Source of the DNA: Planctomycetota bacterium
GTDB lineage: Bacteria; Planctomycetota; Planctomycetia; Pirellulales; UBA1268
Reading direction: 5' to 3'
Length of the DNA: 64,000 bases
Assembly: GCA_003669605.1 (NCBI GenBank)
Contig: QWOP01000049.1
Coordinates: 1 to 64,000, forward strand
Below the pieces are notes generated by a model. It saw only the letters and a list, made by a program, of their open reading frames with translations. It did no database searches and was not told the origin of the DNA. Shown piece after piece: positions 34,660 through 43,741 of the stretch (position 1 is its first letter; every line of letters begins with the position of its first letter). The position numbers were made by a program, and so were the translations under genes.

Positions 34660-35874
34660 GTGAACGCAACCGCAATGATCAATGGCTTCGAGGACATGGA
34701 CGCCGACGGCTGTGACGCCAAGAACCACGAGCCGATGCAGCGGAAACAGCGTCGTGCCGAACCCCGCCGCAAGGCCGGTGGATCCCACTCTGGCGGGGGA
34801 ATGCAGTGCCGCCGCAACAAGCACTTTTCTTGGGGCAGCGGTCAGGGAGCACGCCTCGCCGACCTGCGGGCCTTCGCCAGCGGCTTGGTGATCTTGCTGT
34901 GCGGCATGGTCGCCTCCGCCTCGGCAGTGACGTTCGACATGACTGAGATCGGCAATCCCGGCAACGCCAACGCTCTCTCGGGCTTGGGTGCCGTCAACAC
35001 GACCTTCCGGATCTCGACCTACGAGACCAACAACACTCAGTTCGCTGAGTTCCTCAACACTTCAACCATCGGCAAGTCCAACCAATACTCGATCTACGAC
35101 GCCAACATGGGCAGCAATGCCCAAAACGGTGGCATCACCCAATCCGGCTCGGCTGGTAGCTACTCCTACGCTGTGAAGTCAGGATTCGAAGACAAGCCGG
35201 TGACCTGGGTCAACTGGTTCACTGCCGCTCGCTTCGTCAACTGGTATGCCAATGGCGGTAAGGATGTCTCGAGCACCGAGACCGGCAGCTACACCCTCGA
35301 CGGTAAGACCACCGGCGACATCGTGGCCCGCAACGCAGGAGCCACCGCGTTCCTCCCCAACACCAACGAATGGACCAAGGCCGCGTACTACACCGCCGGC
35401 ACCAGCACCTACACCGTCTGGCCGACCGGTCAGGACACCAAGCCGACCGGCACTGTCACCGACATGACCGGTAACAACGTCGCCAACTTCGGTGTCATCG
35501 GCAACGTCCAGCAGGTCGGATCCTACGCCAACACCACCTCCTCCTATGGCCTCTTCGACATGCTCGGCAACGTCAACGAGATGACCGATAACCAAGGGAC
35601 CGGGGCCAACGCCGGCAAGTACGCCGCGATGGGTGGCGGTTGGGGCAACAGCACCACGAACATCAACGCCTTCACCTCGAATCTCGCCCCCGTCGACGGC
35701 TCCTACCGTCTCGGGACTGCGGCCTCTTCATCGCTCGGCTTCCGCGTCGCCACCGTCGCCGTCCCCGAGCCCTCCACCTACGCCCTGGCCGGGATGGGCA
35801 TGCTGGGGATGATGGGAATGCACCTTGCCAAGCGTCGTCGGCTGGCCGCTGTCCCGATGATCCTGGGCTGCTGA
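34660..35874 (+). CDS. PEP-CTERM protein with a formylglycine-enzyme-like (SUMF1) domain
   Basis: 404 residues if started at GTG 34660 (AAGGA seven bases upstream). ATG 34801 is an alternative that gives a more normal signal peptide ending ASASA/VTFDM. The domain shows SUMF1/FGE phrases: STYETNNTQFAEFLN, KPVTWVNWFTAARFVNWY, FLPNTNEWTKAAYY, SSYGLFDMLGNVNEMTDN, MGGGWGN and SSLGFRVATV. The two catalytic Cys of true formylglycine-generating enzymes are absent near the C-terminus, so it is probably a non-maturase, binding-type member. The tail VPEPSTYALAGMGMLGMMGM plus AKRRR is a PEP-CTERM signal. Confidence 0.82.
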   Translation: MNATAMINGFEDMDADGCDAKNHEPMQRKQRRAEPRRKAGGSHSGGGMQCRRNKHFSWGSGQGARLADLRAFASGLVILLCGMVASASAVTFDMTEIGNPGNANALSGLGAVNTTFRISTYETNNTQFAEFLNTSTIGKSNQYSIYDANMGSNAQNGGITQSGSAGSYSYAVKSGFEDKPVTWVNWFTAARFVNWYANGGKDVSSTETGSYTLDGKTTGDIVARNAGATAFLPNTNEWTKAAYYTAGTSTYTVWPTGQDTKPTGTVTDMTGNNVANFGVIGNVQQVGSYANTTSSYGLFDMLGNVNEMTDNQGTGANAGKYAAMGGGWGNSTTNINAFTSNLAPVDGSYRLGTAASSSLGFRVATVAVPEPSTYALAGMGMLGMMGMHLAKRRRLAAVPMILGC

Positions 35875-35921
35875 ATCAGAGATTGATTCGCGTCTCGCAC
35901 ACTCTCTTCCCCCTGAGAACG

Positions 35922-35950
35922 AGCCCGCCCCCGGAACCCGGGGGCGGGCT
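35922..35950 (+). terminator. Strong hairpin terminator
   Basis: AGCCCGCCCCCGG (35922-35934) pairs perfectly with CCGGGGGCGGGCT (35938-35950) around a three-base loop, then TGTGTCGTTT. It lies 48 bp after the SUMF1-like gene. The T-run is weak but the 13-bp GC stem is very stable. Confidence 0.8.
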
Positions 35951-36076
35951 TGTGTCGTTTCTGGGAGCGGAGCCGGCCGGGGCCAGCGCTTTGGCCGCTG
36001 GTGGACGGCCTTGCACATTTGTCCCATGGGTGGGAGTCTGCGAGGCAAAGGATCCCCGCCCTGGAGACGAGCCGTG

Positions 36077-37516
36077 ATGGAGCGGGAGATCGGCAGCGAC
36101 GACGGCAGCCGTGGTCAGCCCATCGTTTTGCACTCGGCGGCAAAGCCGGTCGGCGTCGTGCTGCCCTTGCTGGGCTTGGCGGCGCCGATGCTCCTCGGAC
36201 AGGCAGGGCAGGTGCTGCTCCAGCTCACCGACACCCTCCTCATCGGACACCTCGGTGCGGTGCCGCTGGCGGCGGCGGCCATGGCGGGAAACTTCGTGAT
36301 GGTGGCGATGTATTTCGCCTACGGCGCAGTTGGCGCTGTGTCACCACGGATCGCCCAGGCGCACGGCGCCGGCGACAGACAGATGGTGGCGACGACGGCC
36401 CGCGGTGGAATGGTGCTAGCGATTTGCGTGGGCGTCGGGATCAGTCTGGCCCTCTCGGCCGTGGTGCCGATCCTCGATCGGCTCGGGCAGCCCGGGGATG
36501 TGGCTGGTGCCGGGAGGGACTACCTGCTCTTGATCGCCTGGTCACTGCCGGGAGGGATCCTGGCGGTGGTCCTCGGCCAGATCGCCGAAGCGGTCAACCG
36601 TCCCTGGCCAGTGCTGGGGCTGATGGCAGTGGCTGTGGCCATCAATGCGATCCTCAATTGGTGTCTGATTTTCGGCAATTGGGGTTGCCCGGCGCTGGGC
36701 TTGGCAGGCGCCGGCTGGGCGACACTCGTGGCCCGTTGGCTGCACGCGGCGGCGCTGTTGTGCTGGCTGGCGTGGGATCGGCGGCTGACGCCTTTGCGGA
36801 TCTGCTCGCGTCAGCCACGGGGCACGGCGATGGAATTATTCCGCCTCGGGCTGCCGGTGGCTGCTCAGGATCTGCTTGAGGGGGGCGCCTTTGCGGTGGG
36901 AGCGGTGATGCTCGGCTGGGTGGGGACAAATGCACTAGCCGCCAACCAGGTGACGATCTCAATCGCTTCGCTCGCCTGGATGGTGCCGGTATCGCTGTCG
37001 ATGGCCACTGGAGTGCGGGTGGCACACGCCGTCGGTGCCGGTGACCTAGCTGCCGCCAGGCGGACTGGCATCGTGGCGGTGCTGCTGGGGGCCGGCATCA
37101 TGGCGGCGTGTGCCGCAGTCTATGTCAGCGGTGGGAAGGCGATGGCGCGGGTCTTCACTGACGATGCTGAGGTGGCGGCACTGGCGGGGACACTCGTCTG
37201 CATCGCCGGCGTCTACCAGATCTCCGACGCCATCCAGTCAGTGAGCCTGGGGGCCCTCCGCGGCCTCCTTGACAACCGGGTACCGATGATCGCCAACGCC
37301 ATCTGTTACTGGGGTTTGAGTCTGCCGACGGTGTGGCTGCTCACGTTTCGCTGCGGTTGGGGGGCAACGGGAGTGTGGATGGGCTATCTGCCCTGGATGG
37401 TCGCCACCGGCCTGTTCTTCCTGTGGAGATTCCTGCGGCTCACCGATCCTGCCCGGCAAGCCGGACTCAGGCCCGCGTTGCGTGGCGCAGCGACCACCCC
37501 GTCGCCGCGAACATGA
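36077..37516 (+). CDS. MATE-family multidrug efflux transporter
   Basis: 479 residues with about 12 membrane helices. LGLAAPMLLGQAGQVLLQLTDTLLIGHLGAVPLAAAAMA at the N-terminus is the MATE/NorM signature, repeated in the second half as RLGLPVAAQDLLEGGAFAVGAVMLGWVGTNALAANQV. It exports cationic compounds by Na+ or H+ antiport; substrates are not inferable. The ATG at 36077 is used because the longer frame from 36011 starts with unconserved residues. Its 3' end overlaps the convergent HdeD-like gene by 50 bp. Confidence 0.9.
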   Translation: MEREIGSDDGSRGQPIVLHSAAKPVGVVLPLLGLAAPMLLGQAGQVLLQLTDTLLIGHLGAVPLAAAAMAGNFVMVAMYFAYGAVGAVSPRIAQAHGAGDRQMVATTARGGMVLAICVGVGISLALSAVVPILDRLGQPGDVAGAGRDYLLLIAWSLPGGILAVVLGQIAEAVNRPWPVLGLMAVAVAINAILNWCLIFGNWGCPALGLAGAGWATLVARWLHAAALLCWLAWDRRLTPLRICSRQPRGTAMELFRLGLPVAAQDLLEGGAFAVGAVMLGWVGTNALAANQVTISIASLAWMVPVSLSMATGVRVAHAVGAGDLAAARRTGIVAVLLGAGIMAACAAVYVSGGKAMARVFTDDAEVAALAGTLVCIAGVYQISDAIQSVSLGALRGLLDNRVPMIANAICYWGLSLPTVWLLTFRCGWGATGVWMGYLPWMVATGLFFLWRFLRLTDPARQAGLRPALRGAATTPSPRT

Positions 37517-38033
37517 GTCCGCTGGAGAGCAGGTTCACCCCCACAAACACCCCCAGCAGGACCCCGGCTTCAGCCGGACGGGAGGTGAGGAGCACGGTGC
37601 CGAGAACGGCCGTCAACAGCCCGTCAAAGAGGAGCCAGCCGAGCGGGTAGACATCGCGGAAGGCCCAGGCGGCAGTGAGTTTTGCCGCCGATTCGAAGAC
37701 CAGCACCAGCCCCAAGAAGACCACCAATGCCTCGACTCCCGCCTTGGGGAGAACGAGCATGCCGGTGCCTGCCATCAGCGACAGGCTCCCGCAGACAAGC
37801 GTCAGCCAGAACCCACGCCAGTCGAAGGCACTGGCCGACAGCAGGATCTGCGCCAATCCGGCAACGATCAGCGCCGCCCCGCAGAGCACATCGACTGCTG
37901 TGGCGGCTCCCCAGGGGGAAGCCAGCGCCGTGGCACCAAGCACGGCCAGCATCCCTCCCAGCAGCAGCGCTGACGACGACACGCGGCGGAGAATTGAGTG
38001 GGGCAGTGGATGTGCCGAGGAAGTCGATGGCAT
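37467..38033 (-). CDS. HdeD/DUF308-family membrane protein
   Basis: 188 residues with six hydrophobic helices in pairs. LLGGMLAVLGATALASPWGAATAVDVLCGAALIVAG and GWLLFDGLLTAVLGTVLLTSRPAEAGVLLGVFVGVNLLSSGLMF fit the DUF308 repeat of HdeD, an acid-resistance membrane protein in enterobacteria. The function in other bacteria is not established. Convergent with the MATE gene with a 50-bp coding overlap. Confidence 0.85.
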   Translation of the reverse strand: MPSTSSAHPLPHSILRRVSSSALLLGGMLAVLGATALASPWGAATAVDVLCGAALIVAGLAQILLSASAFDWRGFWLTLVCGSLSLMAGTGMLVLPKAGVEALVVFLGLVLVFESAAKLTAAWAFRDVYPLGWLLFDGLLTAVLGTVLLTSRPAEAGVLLGVFVGVNLLSSGLMFAATGWSLRHATRA

Positions 38034-38181
38034 CGGGGATCTTTCTGAGGGGATTGAAGAGGGCCAGGGTATTCTAGGAGGTGGCGCTTTCCAGCGGCAA
38101 TTCCGCAGACAGAGGAGACGTCGGTCGGAGTTCTGAAAACCACGACTGCTCCGTCAGGCATCCCAAGAGCGTTTTTCACCG

Positions 38182-40389
38182 ATGAAGCCTCCATCCGCAT
38201 CACGCGAGGACACCTCGGACGGCCAACAACCGGCTGATCGCGATGCCACCATGATCTCGGCGGGGCGCGCCCGCGAACCGGTGGTGGCGACGACCATGGA
38301 GGAGATCGGCAGGGCGCTTGAGGGGCGGAGCCTCGGGCCGTACCGGCTGGAGCGTTTTGTCGGTGGCGGGGGAATGGGGGCGGTGTTCCGGGCCATTGAC
38401 ACCACGCTCGACCGGATCGTGGCGGTCAAGGTGCTCTCGCGTCACCAGTCCTCCGACGCCGACATGCTCCGCCGCTTCAAGAACGAGGCCCAGTCAGCGG
38501 CCCGGCTCGATCATGAGAACATCGGCCGCGTCCACGCGGTCGGTTCGGATGATGGCTGGCACTACATCGTTTTCGAATTCATCGAGGGCACGAACCTTCG
38601 TGACCTCGTGGCCGAGCGCGGACCGCTGGACGTGCCGCGGGCCATCCTCTTCACAGTCCAGGTCGCAGAAGCGCTGCAGCACGCCTCTGAGCGGGACGTG
38701 GTGCACCGGGATATCAAGCCCTCGAACATCATCATCACGCCGGCGGGACGGGCCCGCTTGGTCGACATGGGACTGGCCCGGGTGCCAGCCATTTCCGATG
38801 CCCACGATCTGACCGCCAGCGGGATGACCCTCGGCACATTCGACTATATCTCGCCGGAGCAAGCACGCGATCCCCGGGCGGCGGATGTCCGCAGCGACCT
38901 CTATTCGCTCGGTTGCACGCTGTTTTACATGCTTGCCGGCCGTCCACCGTTTGCCGATGGCACGCTCGTGCAAAAACTGCTCCAGCACCAGCAGACTGAT
39001 CCGCCGCACATCGTCGACATCCGCACCGACGTGCCGCCGGGGTTGGCGGATGCCCTCGGGAAGTTGATGCAGAAATCGCCTCAGGACCGTCACCAACAAC
39101 CTGTCGATCTGATCAAAGATCTGGTTGTGGTGGCCAACGATCTCGGCATCGACATCGACGCCGAAATGAGCGATCCGTCTCCACAGCCGACGGTCGTCCA
39201 TGGACCGCGGCCATCCCCATTGCCGTGGTTGCTTCCGGTGCTGGGGTTGGTGGCGGTTGTGGCCGGGCTGTGGGGGATCAGAGCGGCCCGCCAGCCGTGG
39301 AGAGCGGCGCCTGAGAGGGAAGATGTCTTAGGCCACGCTGACGTGGGATCTGGTTCGGCGTTACCGACGGGCGGTGCTGGGGCGCCAGTCGGCAGCCGGG
39401 GCTTGAGAGTTGTGGATGTTCCGCTTGTCGAAGGTGATGTGGCGACGCTCGCGGAAGCGCTCGAACTGGCGGGCGACTTTGACGTCATTGAACTGGCGTT
39501 CTCTACCGCTCGCGATCAGCCTCCGCTGGTTGTGGTGGGAAAGAAAATCACACTCCGGGCCACCGTCGGATATGAACCAGTGCTGCGACTGGGGGGCGCG
39601 GATGGTGGACAGGGCGGGGCCGCGGTCACCGTGCTCTCCGGTGGGATCGTGATCGATGGGGTGTCGCTGCGCAGCGACGCTGTCCGGACTGGAGAGGGAG
39701 TGCTGTTTGCGCTTTCTCCCGGGGCGGACCTCACCTGCCGTGACGCTGTTATCGAGATGGGACGGGGATCGGAGGGGACGGCAGTGGCCTCCGATGCGGC
39801 ATGCATCCAAGCGGGAGGGGAGACTTCACTTGGAGCGGGGACGACAGCTGGGTCCACGGAGCCGCGGCGGTGCACGGTCCGCATGGAACGCACGGTGGTG
39901 ATTGGCGAAGGGACATTCCTCCGCGCTGCCGCAGACCTCGACCTCGTCTGGTCTGGTGGACGCTGCGTGACAGCCGGCAGGTTCCTGGCGATTGGAGGAT
40001 CACCGCGTGGCCTGGCAGGAACGACAGTCCGACTGGCGCTCGATGAGGCACTGTTTGCCAATCGCGATGGGTTTGCCACGCTCGTCGACTCTCCGGCGCT
40101 ACCGTCGTTGCCCCACCTCCTGGTGCGGGCCGCCGGATGCCGGTTCCTCGCGCCTCCCGGGAGCGTGTTCCTCGAACAGGCCGGTATCTCCCAGCCTGAC
40201 GACTACCGCACAGCCATCGATTGGCTCGACGAGGGGAGCCGCTATGAGGGAATGGGGGGATTTCGCCGTATCGACGGGGCTGCGGAACGGGAGGAGATTT
40301 CCTTCAGCGCCGTTTCCCAGCCCCTCCGGTATGAGCCGGCGATCCCTGGATGGCAGGAGGGGGAACCGTGGGATTTTCGCAGCCGTTGA
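38182..40389 (+). CDS. Receptor-like Ser/Thr protein kinase
   Basis: 735 residues. The cytoplasmic kinase domain covers about residues 54-320: GGGGMGAVFRA loop (61-71), Lys83 in AVKVL, HRDIKPSN (175-182, catalytic Asp177), DMG in place of DFG (195-197), and GTFDYISPEQ. A transmembrane helix lies at 347-366. The 365-residue outer part is beta-rich with phrases like DFDVIELAFS, KITLRATVGYEPVLRLGGADGG and VTVLSGGIVIDGVSLRSDAV, suggesting a right-handed beta-helix sensor. It should phosphorylate unknown targets in response to an extracytoplasmic cue. Monocistronic. Confidence 0.92.
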   Translation: MKPPSASREDTSDGQQPADRDATMISAGRAREPVVATTMEEIGRALEGRSLGPYRLERFVGGGGMGAVFRAIDTTLDRIVAVKVLSRHQSSDADMLRRFKNEAQSAARLDHENIGRVHAVGSDDGWHYIVFEFIEGTNLRDLVAERGPLDVPRAILFTVQVAEALQHASERDVVHRDIKPSNIIITPAGRARLVDMGLARVPAISDAHDLTASGMTLGTFDYISPEQARDPRAADVRSDLYSLGCTLFYMLAGRPPFADGTLVQKLLQHQQTDPPHIVDIRTDVPPGLADALGKLMQKSPQDRHQQPVDLIKDLVVVANDLGIDIDAEMSDPSPQPTVVHGPRPSPLPWLLPVLGLVAVVAGLWGIRAARQPWRAAPEREDVLGHADVGSGSALPTGGAGAPVGSRGLRVVDVPLVEGDVATLAEALELAGDFDVIELAFSTARDQPPLVVVGKKITLRATVGYEPVLRLGGADGGQGGAAVTVLSGGIVIDGVSLRSDAVRTGEGVLFALSPGADLTCRDAVIEMGRGSEGTAVASDAACIQAGGETSLGAGTTAGSTEPRRCTVRMERTVVIGEGTFLRAAADLDLVWSGGRCVTAGRFLAIGGSPRGLAGTTVRLALDEALFANRDGFATLVDSPALPSLPHLLVRAAGCRFLAPPGSVFLEQAGISQPDDYRTAIDWLDEGSRYEGMGGFRRIDGAAEREEISFSAVSQPLRYEPAIPGWQEGEPWDFRSR

Positions 40390-40411
40390 TGTGTCGATGA
40401 CGGCTCGATTC

Positions 40412-40441
40412 TTGACAGAGGGTGGCTAGCGACGGTCTAGT
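40412..40441 (+). promoter_or_regulatory. Possible sigma-70-type promoter
   Basis: TTGACA at 40412-40417 matches the -35 consensus exactly. TCTAGT at 40436-40441 is a 4/6 match to TATAAT after an 18-bp spacer. It is correctly placed 45 bp before the monoheme protein gene. Confidence 0.35.
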
Positions 40442-40485
40442 GATGAAGGCGTGGATGGCCCTTTACGACCTGAGGAGTGCAGCCG

Positions 40486-40881
40486 ATGAAGCGGGGCAGA
40501 GGTTTCATGATGGTGGTGGGGATGGGATTCGCCCTTGTTTTGGGTGGATTCTCCCGACCGGCGTTCGCCATCAAGCAGTTCCAGGACGAGTTCAAAGCGC
40601 TCTACGTGAAGCCCGACAGCAGCGATCCGGCCGAGAAAGCTTTGGCCACAGCGGTTGAGGCTGCCAAATGCAATGTCTGCCACAAGGGCAAGGAAAAGAA
40701 GGAGCGCAACGCCTACGGCCATGCTCTGGCCGAGTTGCTCGACAAGAAGGAAGACGCCAAGAACATGGAAAAGATCCGCAAGGCCCTGGAAGCGGTGGCA
40801 GCGATGCCGAGTGCTGACGGCGGTCCTACCTTCGGCGACCTTATCAAAGAGGGCAAGTTGCCCGGTGGCCCGGCTGAGTGA
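40486..40881 (+). CDS. Small periplasmic monoheme c-type protein
   Basis: 131 residues. A signal peptide ends near RPAFA. One CxxCH heme site, KCNVCHKGKEKKERNAYGHAL, lies near residue 61. The rest is helical and charged, with no Met ligand placed as in classical cytochrome c. The phrase 'CNVCHxGxxKKxRNxYGxAL' recurs in planctomycete proteins as I recall; a function is not established. The ATG at 40486 has AGGAG eight bases upstream; a GTG at 40477 has none. A sigma-70-like promoter precedes it and a strong terminator follows 71 bp after the stop, so it is a single-gene unit. Confidence 0.8.
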   Translation: MKRGRGFMMVVGMGFALVLGGFSRPAFAIKQFQDEFKALYVKPDSSDPAEKALATAVEAAKCNVCHKGKEKKERNAYGHALAELLDKKEDAKNMEKIRKALEAVAAMPSADGGPTFGDLIKEGKLPGGPAE

Positions 40882-40951
40882 TGCGGGGGCAATTGCCGGC
40901 GAGCGTTCTTCGCCGGTCCTTTGCCTGCCTGATTCCCCGAACAATTCATGG

Positions 40952-40980
40952 CCGGGGGCGCCGCCAGTCGGCGCCCCCGG
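40952..40980 (+). terminator. Rho-independent terminator
   Basis: CCGGGGGCGCCG (40952-40963) pairs perfectly with CGGCGCCCCCGG (40969-40980) around a five-base loop, followed by TATTTTTG. It is a clean intrinsic terminator for the monoheme gene. Confidence 0.9.
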
Positions 40981-41075
40981 TATTTTTGTAGAGGGTGGTT
41001 GGTGGCCTTCTGCAGCGGTCTGTGGCTTGGCGATCGGCTTTCTTCCTGTCAGCGTCCTTCTTGGGGAATTGATCC

Positions 41076-42257
41076 ATGCTTCAGTATTCCTGTGGCTCCC
41101 GCGCGCGGCACCGTTCCCAGTCCGATGTCTGGCCCGGCCTGAGCATGCGGGCCGTGGGTCAACCGGCTGTGAGGCTCGTGTTGGCAGTGGCGGTGGCAGT
41201 CATTGGCCTGCCGGCCCTGGCCCAGCGGCCTGGGATCGGGGGGCGGAGGAACCGTGGAACGCCAGCTCCCCGGGCACCAGCCCAGGGGCGGACTGTCGCC
41301 CCCCAAGGATCAAAAGCCGGTGCCGCAGCAGCGCCGGCCGGGGGACAAAAAAAGGGGCCAGCGACAGAGAACGCTGGCAAGGGGCGCACACCACCTGCCG
41401 GGACCAAACCTCAAGACGATGCCGAACGACCACAAACCACCGCGACAGAAGGAACAGAAAAGCGGGGCACCGCCAATCAGGCCGAGCCTCTTCAGCGGAA
41501 AGCAGCTGATATCGATCAGTTGGCCATCGCCACAGCGTGGGGGGCGCAGATTCCCTTCGGGGCGGAGTGGTATCAGTCCCATCCGTATGCCTGGCGCGTG
41601 GGAGGCTCCGAAGGTGAAGTGGTGTTGGCGAGCGGGGCGATCGGCGGGGCGACAGCCAGCGACGCTGCAGTGACGCTCGCCACTTGGACCGAGCCGTCGG
41701 ACGCCAATCCGATCGCCACCGCCGACCAGCGGCCCACGGTGCAGGTGGGGGGATTCCAGGCCGGTGAGGACGATTCGTCAGAACTGGTGGTTTTTCCGGG
41801 CATCGGAGCTGGTCCTCTCCCGCGATCCACTGGTAATCCGCCGGCCACGCCAGCAGTCGACGGGACAGTGAGTGTCCTTGTGCGCGGCGAGAATCAGTCA
41901 TCCACGGCCAGCGTGGCAGACGAGACGCCGCCGGCCCTGCCGCCGGCTTGGCTTCCGCTGGGTACCTTCGCGGCGCTGCCTGCGGGGCTAGGCAGCGACG
42001 TGGTGCCGCACATTTTCCTCCAACTCTCGCTGCATCACGATGGCACGGTGCGGGGCAACTACTTCGATGCGGTATCCGATACTGTGCAACCGCTTTCTGG
42101 CAAACTCGATCGCGAGCGGGGAGTCGTCGGCTGGCGGATCGGAGGCGGGGGCGCCGATTTTGAGACGACGATCGAAGGGCTGACGGCCGGGCGGATCGAG
42201 GCCAATGTCCGCAAGGGGGCGGTGTCGCGTGGCTGGACCCTGATCAGTCTGCAGTGA
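41076..42257 (+). CDS. Hypothetical secreted protein with low-complexity linker
   Basis: 393 residues, not recognised. A hydrophobic segment (RLVLAVAVAVIGLPALAQ, about residues 33-50) is a signal peptide after a long basic n-region. ATG 41145 would shorten it and is a reasonable alternative. Residues 50-135 are Pro/Ala/Gly/Lys-rich and disordered. The C-terminal part has phrases such as SHPYAWRVGG and GTVRGNYFDAVSDTVQPLSGKLDRERGVVGWRIGG that suggest a beta-sandwich or small barrel. No catalytic motif. Stands alone between the terminator and a convergent HD-domain gene. Confidence 0.65.
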   Translation: MLQYSCGSRARHRSQSDVWPGLSMRAVGQPAVRLVLAVAVAVIGLPALAQRPGIGGRRNRGTPAPRAPAQGRTVAPQGSKAGAAAAPAGGQKKGPATENAGKGRTPPAGTKPQDDAERPQTTATEGTEKRGTANQAEPLQRKAADIDQLAIATAWGAQIPFGAEWYQSHPYAWRVGGSEGEVVLASGAIGGATASDAAVTLATWTEPSDANPIATADQRPTVQVGGFQAGEDDSSELVVFPGIGAGPLPRSTGNPPATPAVDGTVSVLVRGENQSSTASVADETPPALPPAWLPLGTFAALPAGLGSDVVPHIFLQLSLHHDGTVRGNYFDAVSDTVQPLSGKLDRERGVVGWRIGGGGADFETTIEGLTAGRIEANVRKGAVSRGWTLISLQ

Positions 42258-42328
42258 CTCGCTGCACTCAAGATGCGCTGGGACGACTGGGGGAGCGGAC
42301 CCTGATCGACGCCACCTTGCCAGACCGG

Positions 42329-43705
42329 TCAGGTCGTGTGTGCCGGGGGCGTTGTCTGTGACGATCGAGACGCCGCGATCGCGGACTCAAGATCGGGAAG
42401 AATGCCATCCTCCAGAGTTGCGATCGCGTCAGCCACTGGCGCCGGGGCGAAGATCCGCACCCGTTTTACCAAGTCATCGAACTGCTCGCGGGCGAGGCTC
42501 CGCACCACCGGTGACAACTCGGCCAGGGACTTCCAGCGTGGCCCGGGAGCGGTCCGCGATCCTTGCCGGACCTGGAGCTTGAACTCCACCTCCCGCTCTG
42601 CCGGAGGGGCGTCGATGAGCAGCGTGACCGCAGCGACCGAAGTCCCCAGGCGGCTCGAGAGCCTGTCGGCCAGCAGCGCCGCGATCGAAGTGGACTCGGC
42701 ATACGTCTTTCCTGCCAGCGCCCGATGGATGGAGGGGTGATTCACCGCGTCGAAAGACGCCACCCGTTTGCAGAGCAGGCGGCGGTCTCCGAACAGCCCG
42801 TCAACCAGCGGTGCTGCCTCCGTTCCCACTGTGACGTCTCCTATCCAGGCGATGAATGCTCGATCGTCGGTACGGGTCAGCGTTTCCGGGTCGATCCGAT
42901 CCCGCACCGTCCACACCGCCCGCTGGAGCATGGCCGTCGCGGCCCGAACGGCGTGGTGCCAGTAGACTTCGCTAAACATCACATAGCGGGCGAAGACCAT
43001 CAATTCTGCCGCGGTCCTCCCCTTGTCGGTGATCGCCAGAGAGCAGCCGTCGCCATCGACGCAGAGGCTCGCCAAGAGCCTCTCTTGGTCGAAGTGACGG
43101 CCGTAGGGAACTCCGGCGTGGAGGCTGTCGCGGGCCAGGTAGTCCATTTTGTCGACATCGATTGGCCCGGAGAGCAGGGAGTGGAGGAGGACTCCGGCTG
43201 GATCGGTGGCGGTGCCACCGATGAGCGCTGCCACGCGATCGGGATCGAGTTGCCAGTCATCGCGGAGGACCCTGGCGGGAGCGCCATGGGCGAGCACGTG
43301 GGCCGAGAGAGTCTCGTGTTTGGGGAGCTCCGCCAGCCCCATGTCTTCCAGCGGGTGGCAGAATGCCCAGTGGCCGATGTCGTGGAGCAGGGCAGCCACC
43401 ACGAACGCGGCCGCATCAGACTGGTCAATGACGGCAAAGAACACCGGGTCGCGGCGCAGTCGGGCGAGAAACTCGATCGCCAGCCGGTAGACCCCCAACG
43501 AATGTTCGAAGCGCGAATGGACCGCGCCTGGATAGACAAGCGATACCAGCCCCAGCTGGCTGACGCGCGTCAACCGACGCATTTCTGGGGTGTCGATCAG
43601 CGCCCGGACTCGCGGGGTGAGTGGAACGGTGACGTCGGGAGGGATCCGGACCCCATCGGTCGCAGCGGAGCTGGCCACCAATTCGGGGAGGGCATCGAAA
43701 GGCAT
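42329..43705 (-). CDS. HD-domain phosphohydrolase (SAMHD1/dNTPase-like)
   Basis: 458 residues. GAVHSRFEHSLGVYRLA (60-76) and LLHDIGHWAFCHPLE (107-120) supply the HD-domain metal ligands, with H108-D109 as the HD pair. The later SGPIDVDKMDYLARDS completes the SAMHD1-type signature. Members hydrolyse dNTPs or other phosphate esters. The long C-terminal half is family-typical but its role is not known. Its upstream neighbour on the same strand is the zinc-ribbon membrane protein at 43742 (36 bp away). Confidence 0.85.
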   Translation of the reverse strand: MPFDALPELVASSAATDGVRIPPDVTVPLTPRVRALIDTPEMRRLTRVSQLGLVSLVYPGAVHSRFEHSLGVYRLAIEFLARLRRDPVFFAVIDQSDAAAFVVAALLHDIGHWAFCHPLEDMGLAELPKHETLSAHVLAHGAPARVLRDDWQLDPDRVAALIGGTATDPAGVLLHSLLSGPIDVDKMDYLARDSLHAGVPYGRHFDQERLLASLCVDGDGCSLAITDKGRTAAELMVFARYVMFSEVYWHHAVRAATAMLQRAVWTVRDRIDPETLTRTDDRAFIAWIGDVTVGTEAAPLVDGLFGDRRLLCKRVASFDAVNHPSIHRALAGKTYAESTSIAALLADRLSSRLGTSVAAVTLLIDAPPAEREVEFKLQVRQGSRTAPGPRWKSLAELSPVVRSLAREQFDDLVKRVRIFAPAPVADAIATLEDGILPDLESAIAASRSSQTTPPAHTT

Positions 43706-43741
43706 CGTGGACCCCGGGACGGAAGTGATCGGCAGCCGGAG

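Noticed and set aside
34660-35874. Calling the SUMF1-domain protein the sulfatase-activating enzyme for the sulfatase at 12.2 kb
   Set aside because: The catalytic Cys pair is missing and the protein is sorted by PEP-CTERM, so maturation activity is unlikely.
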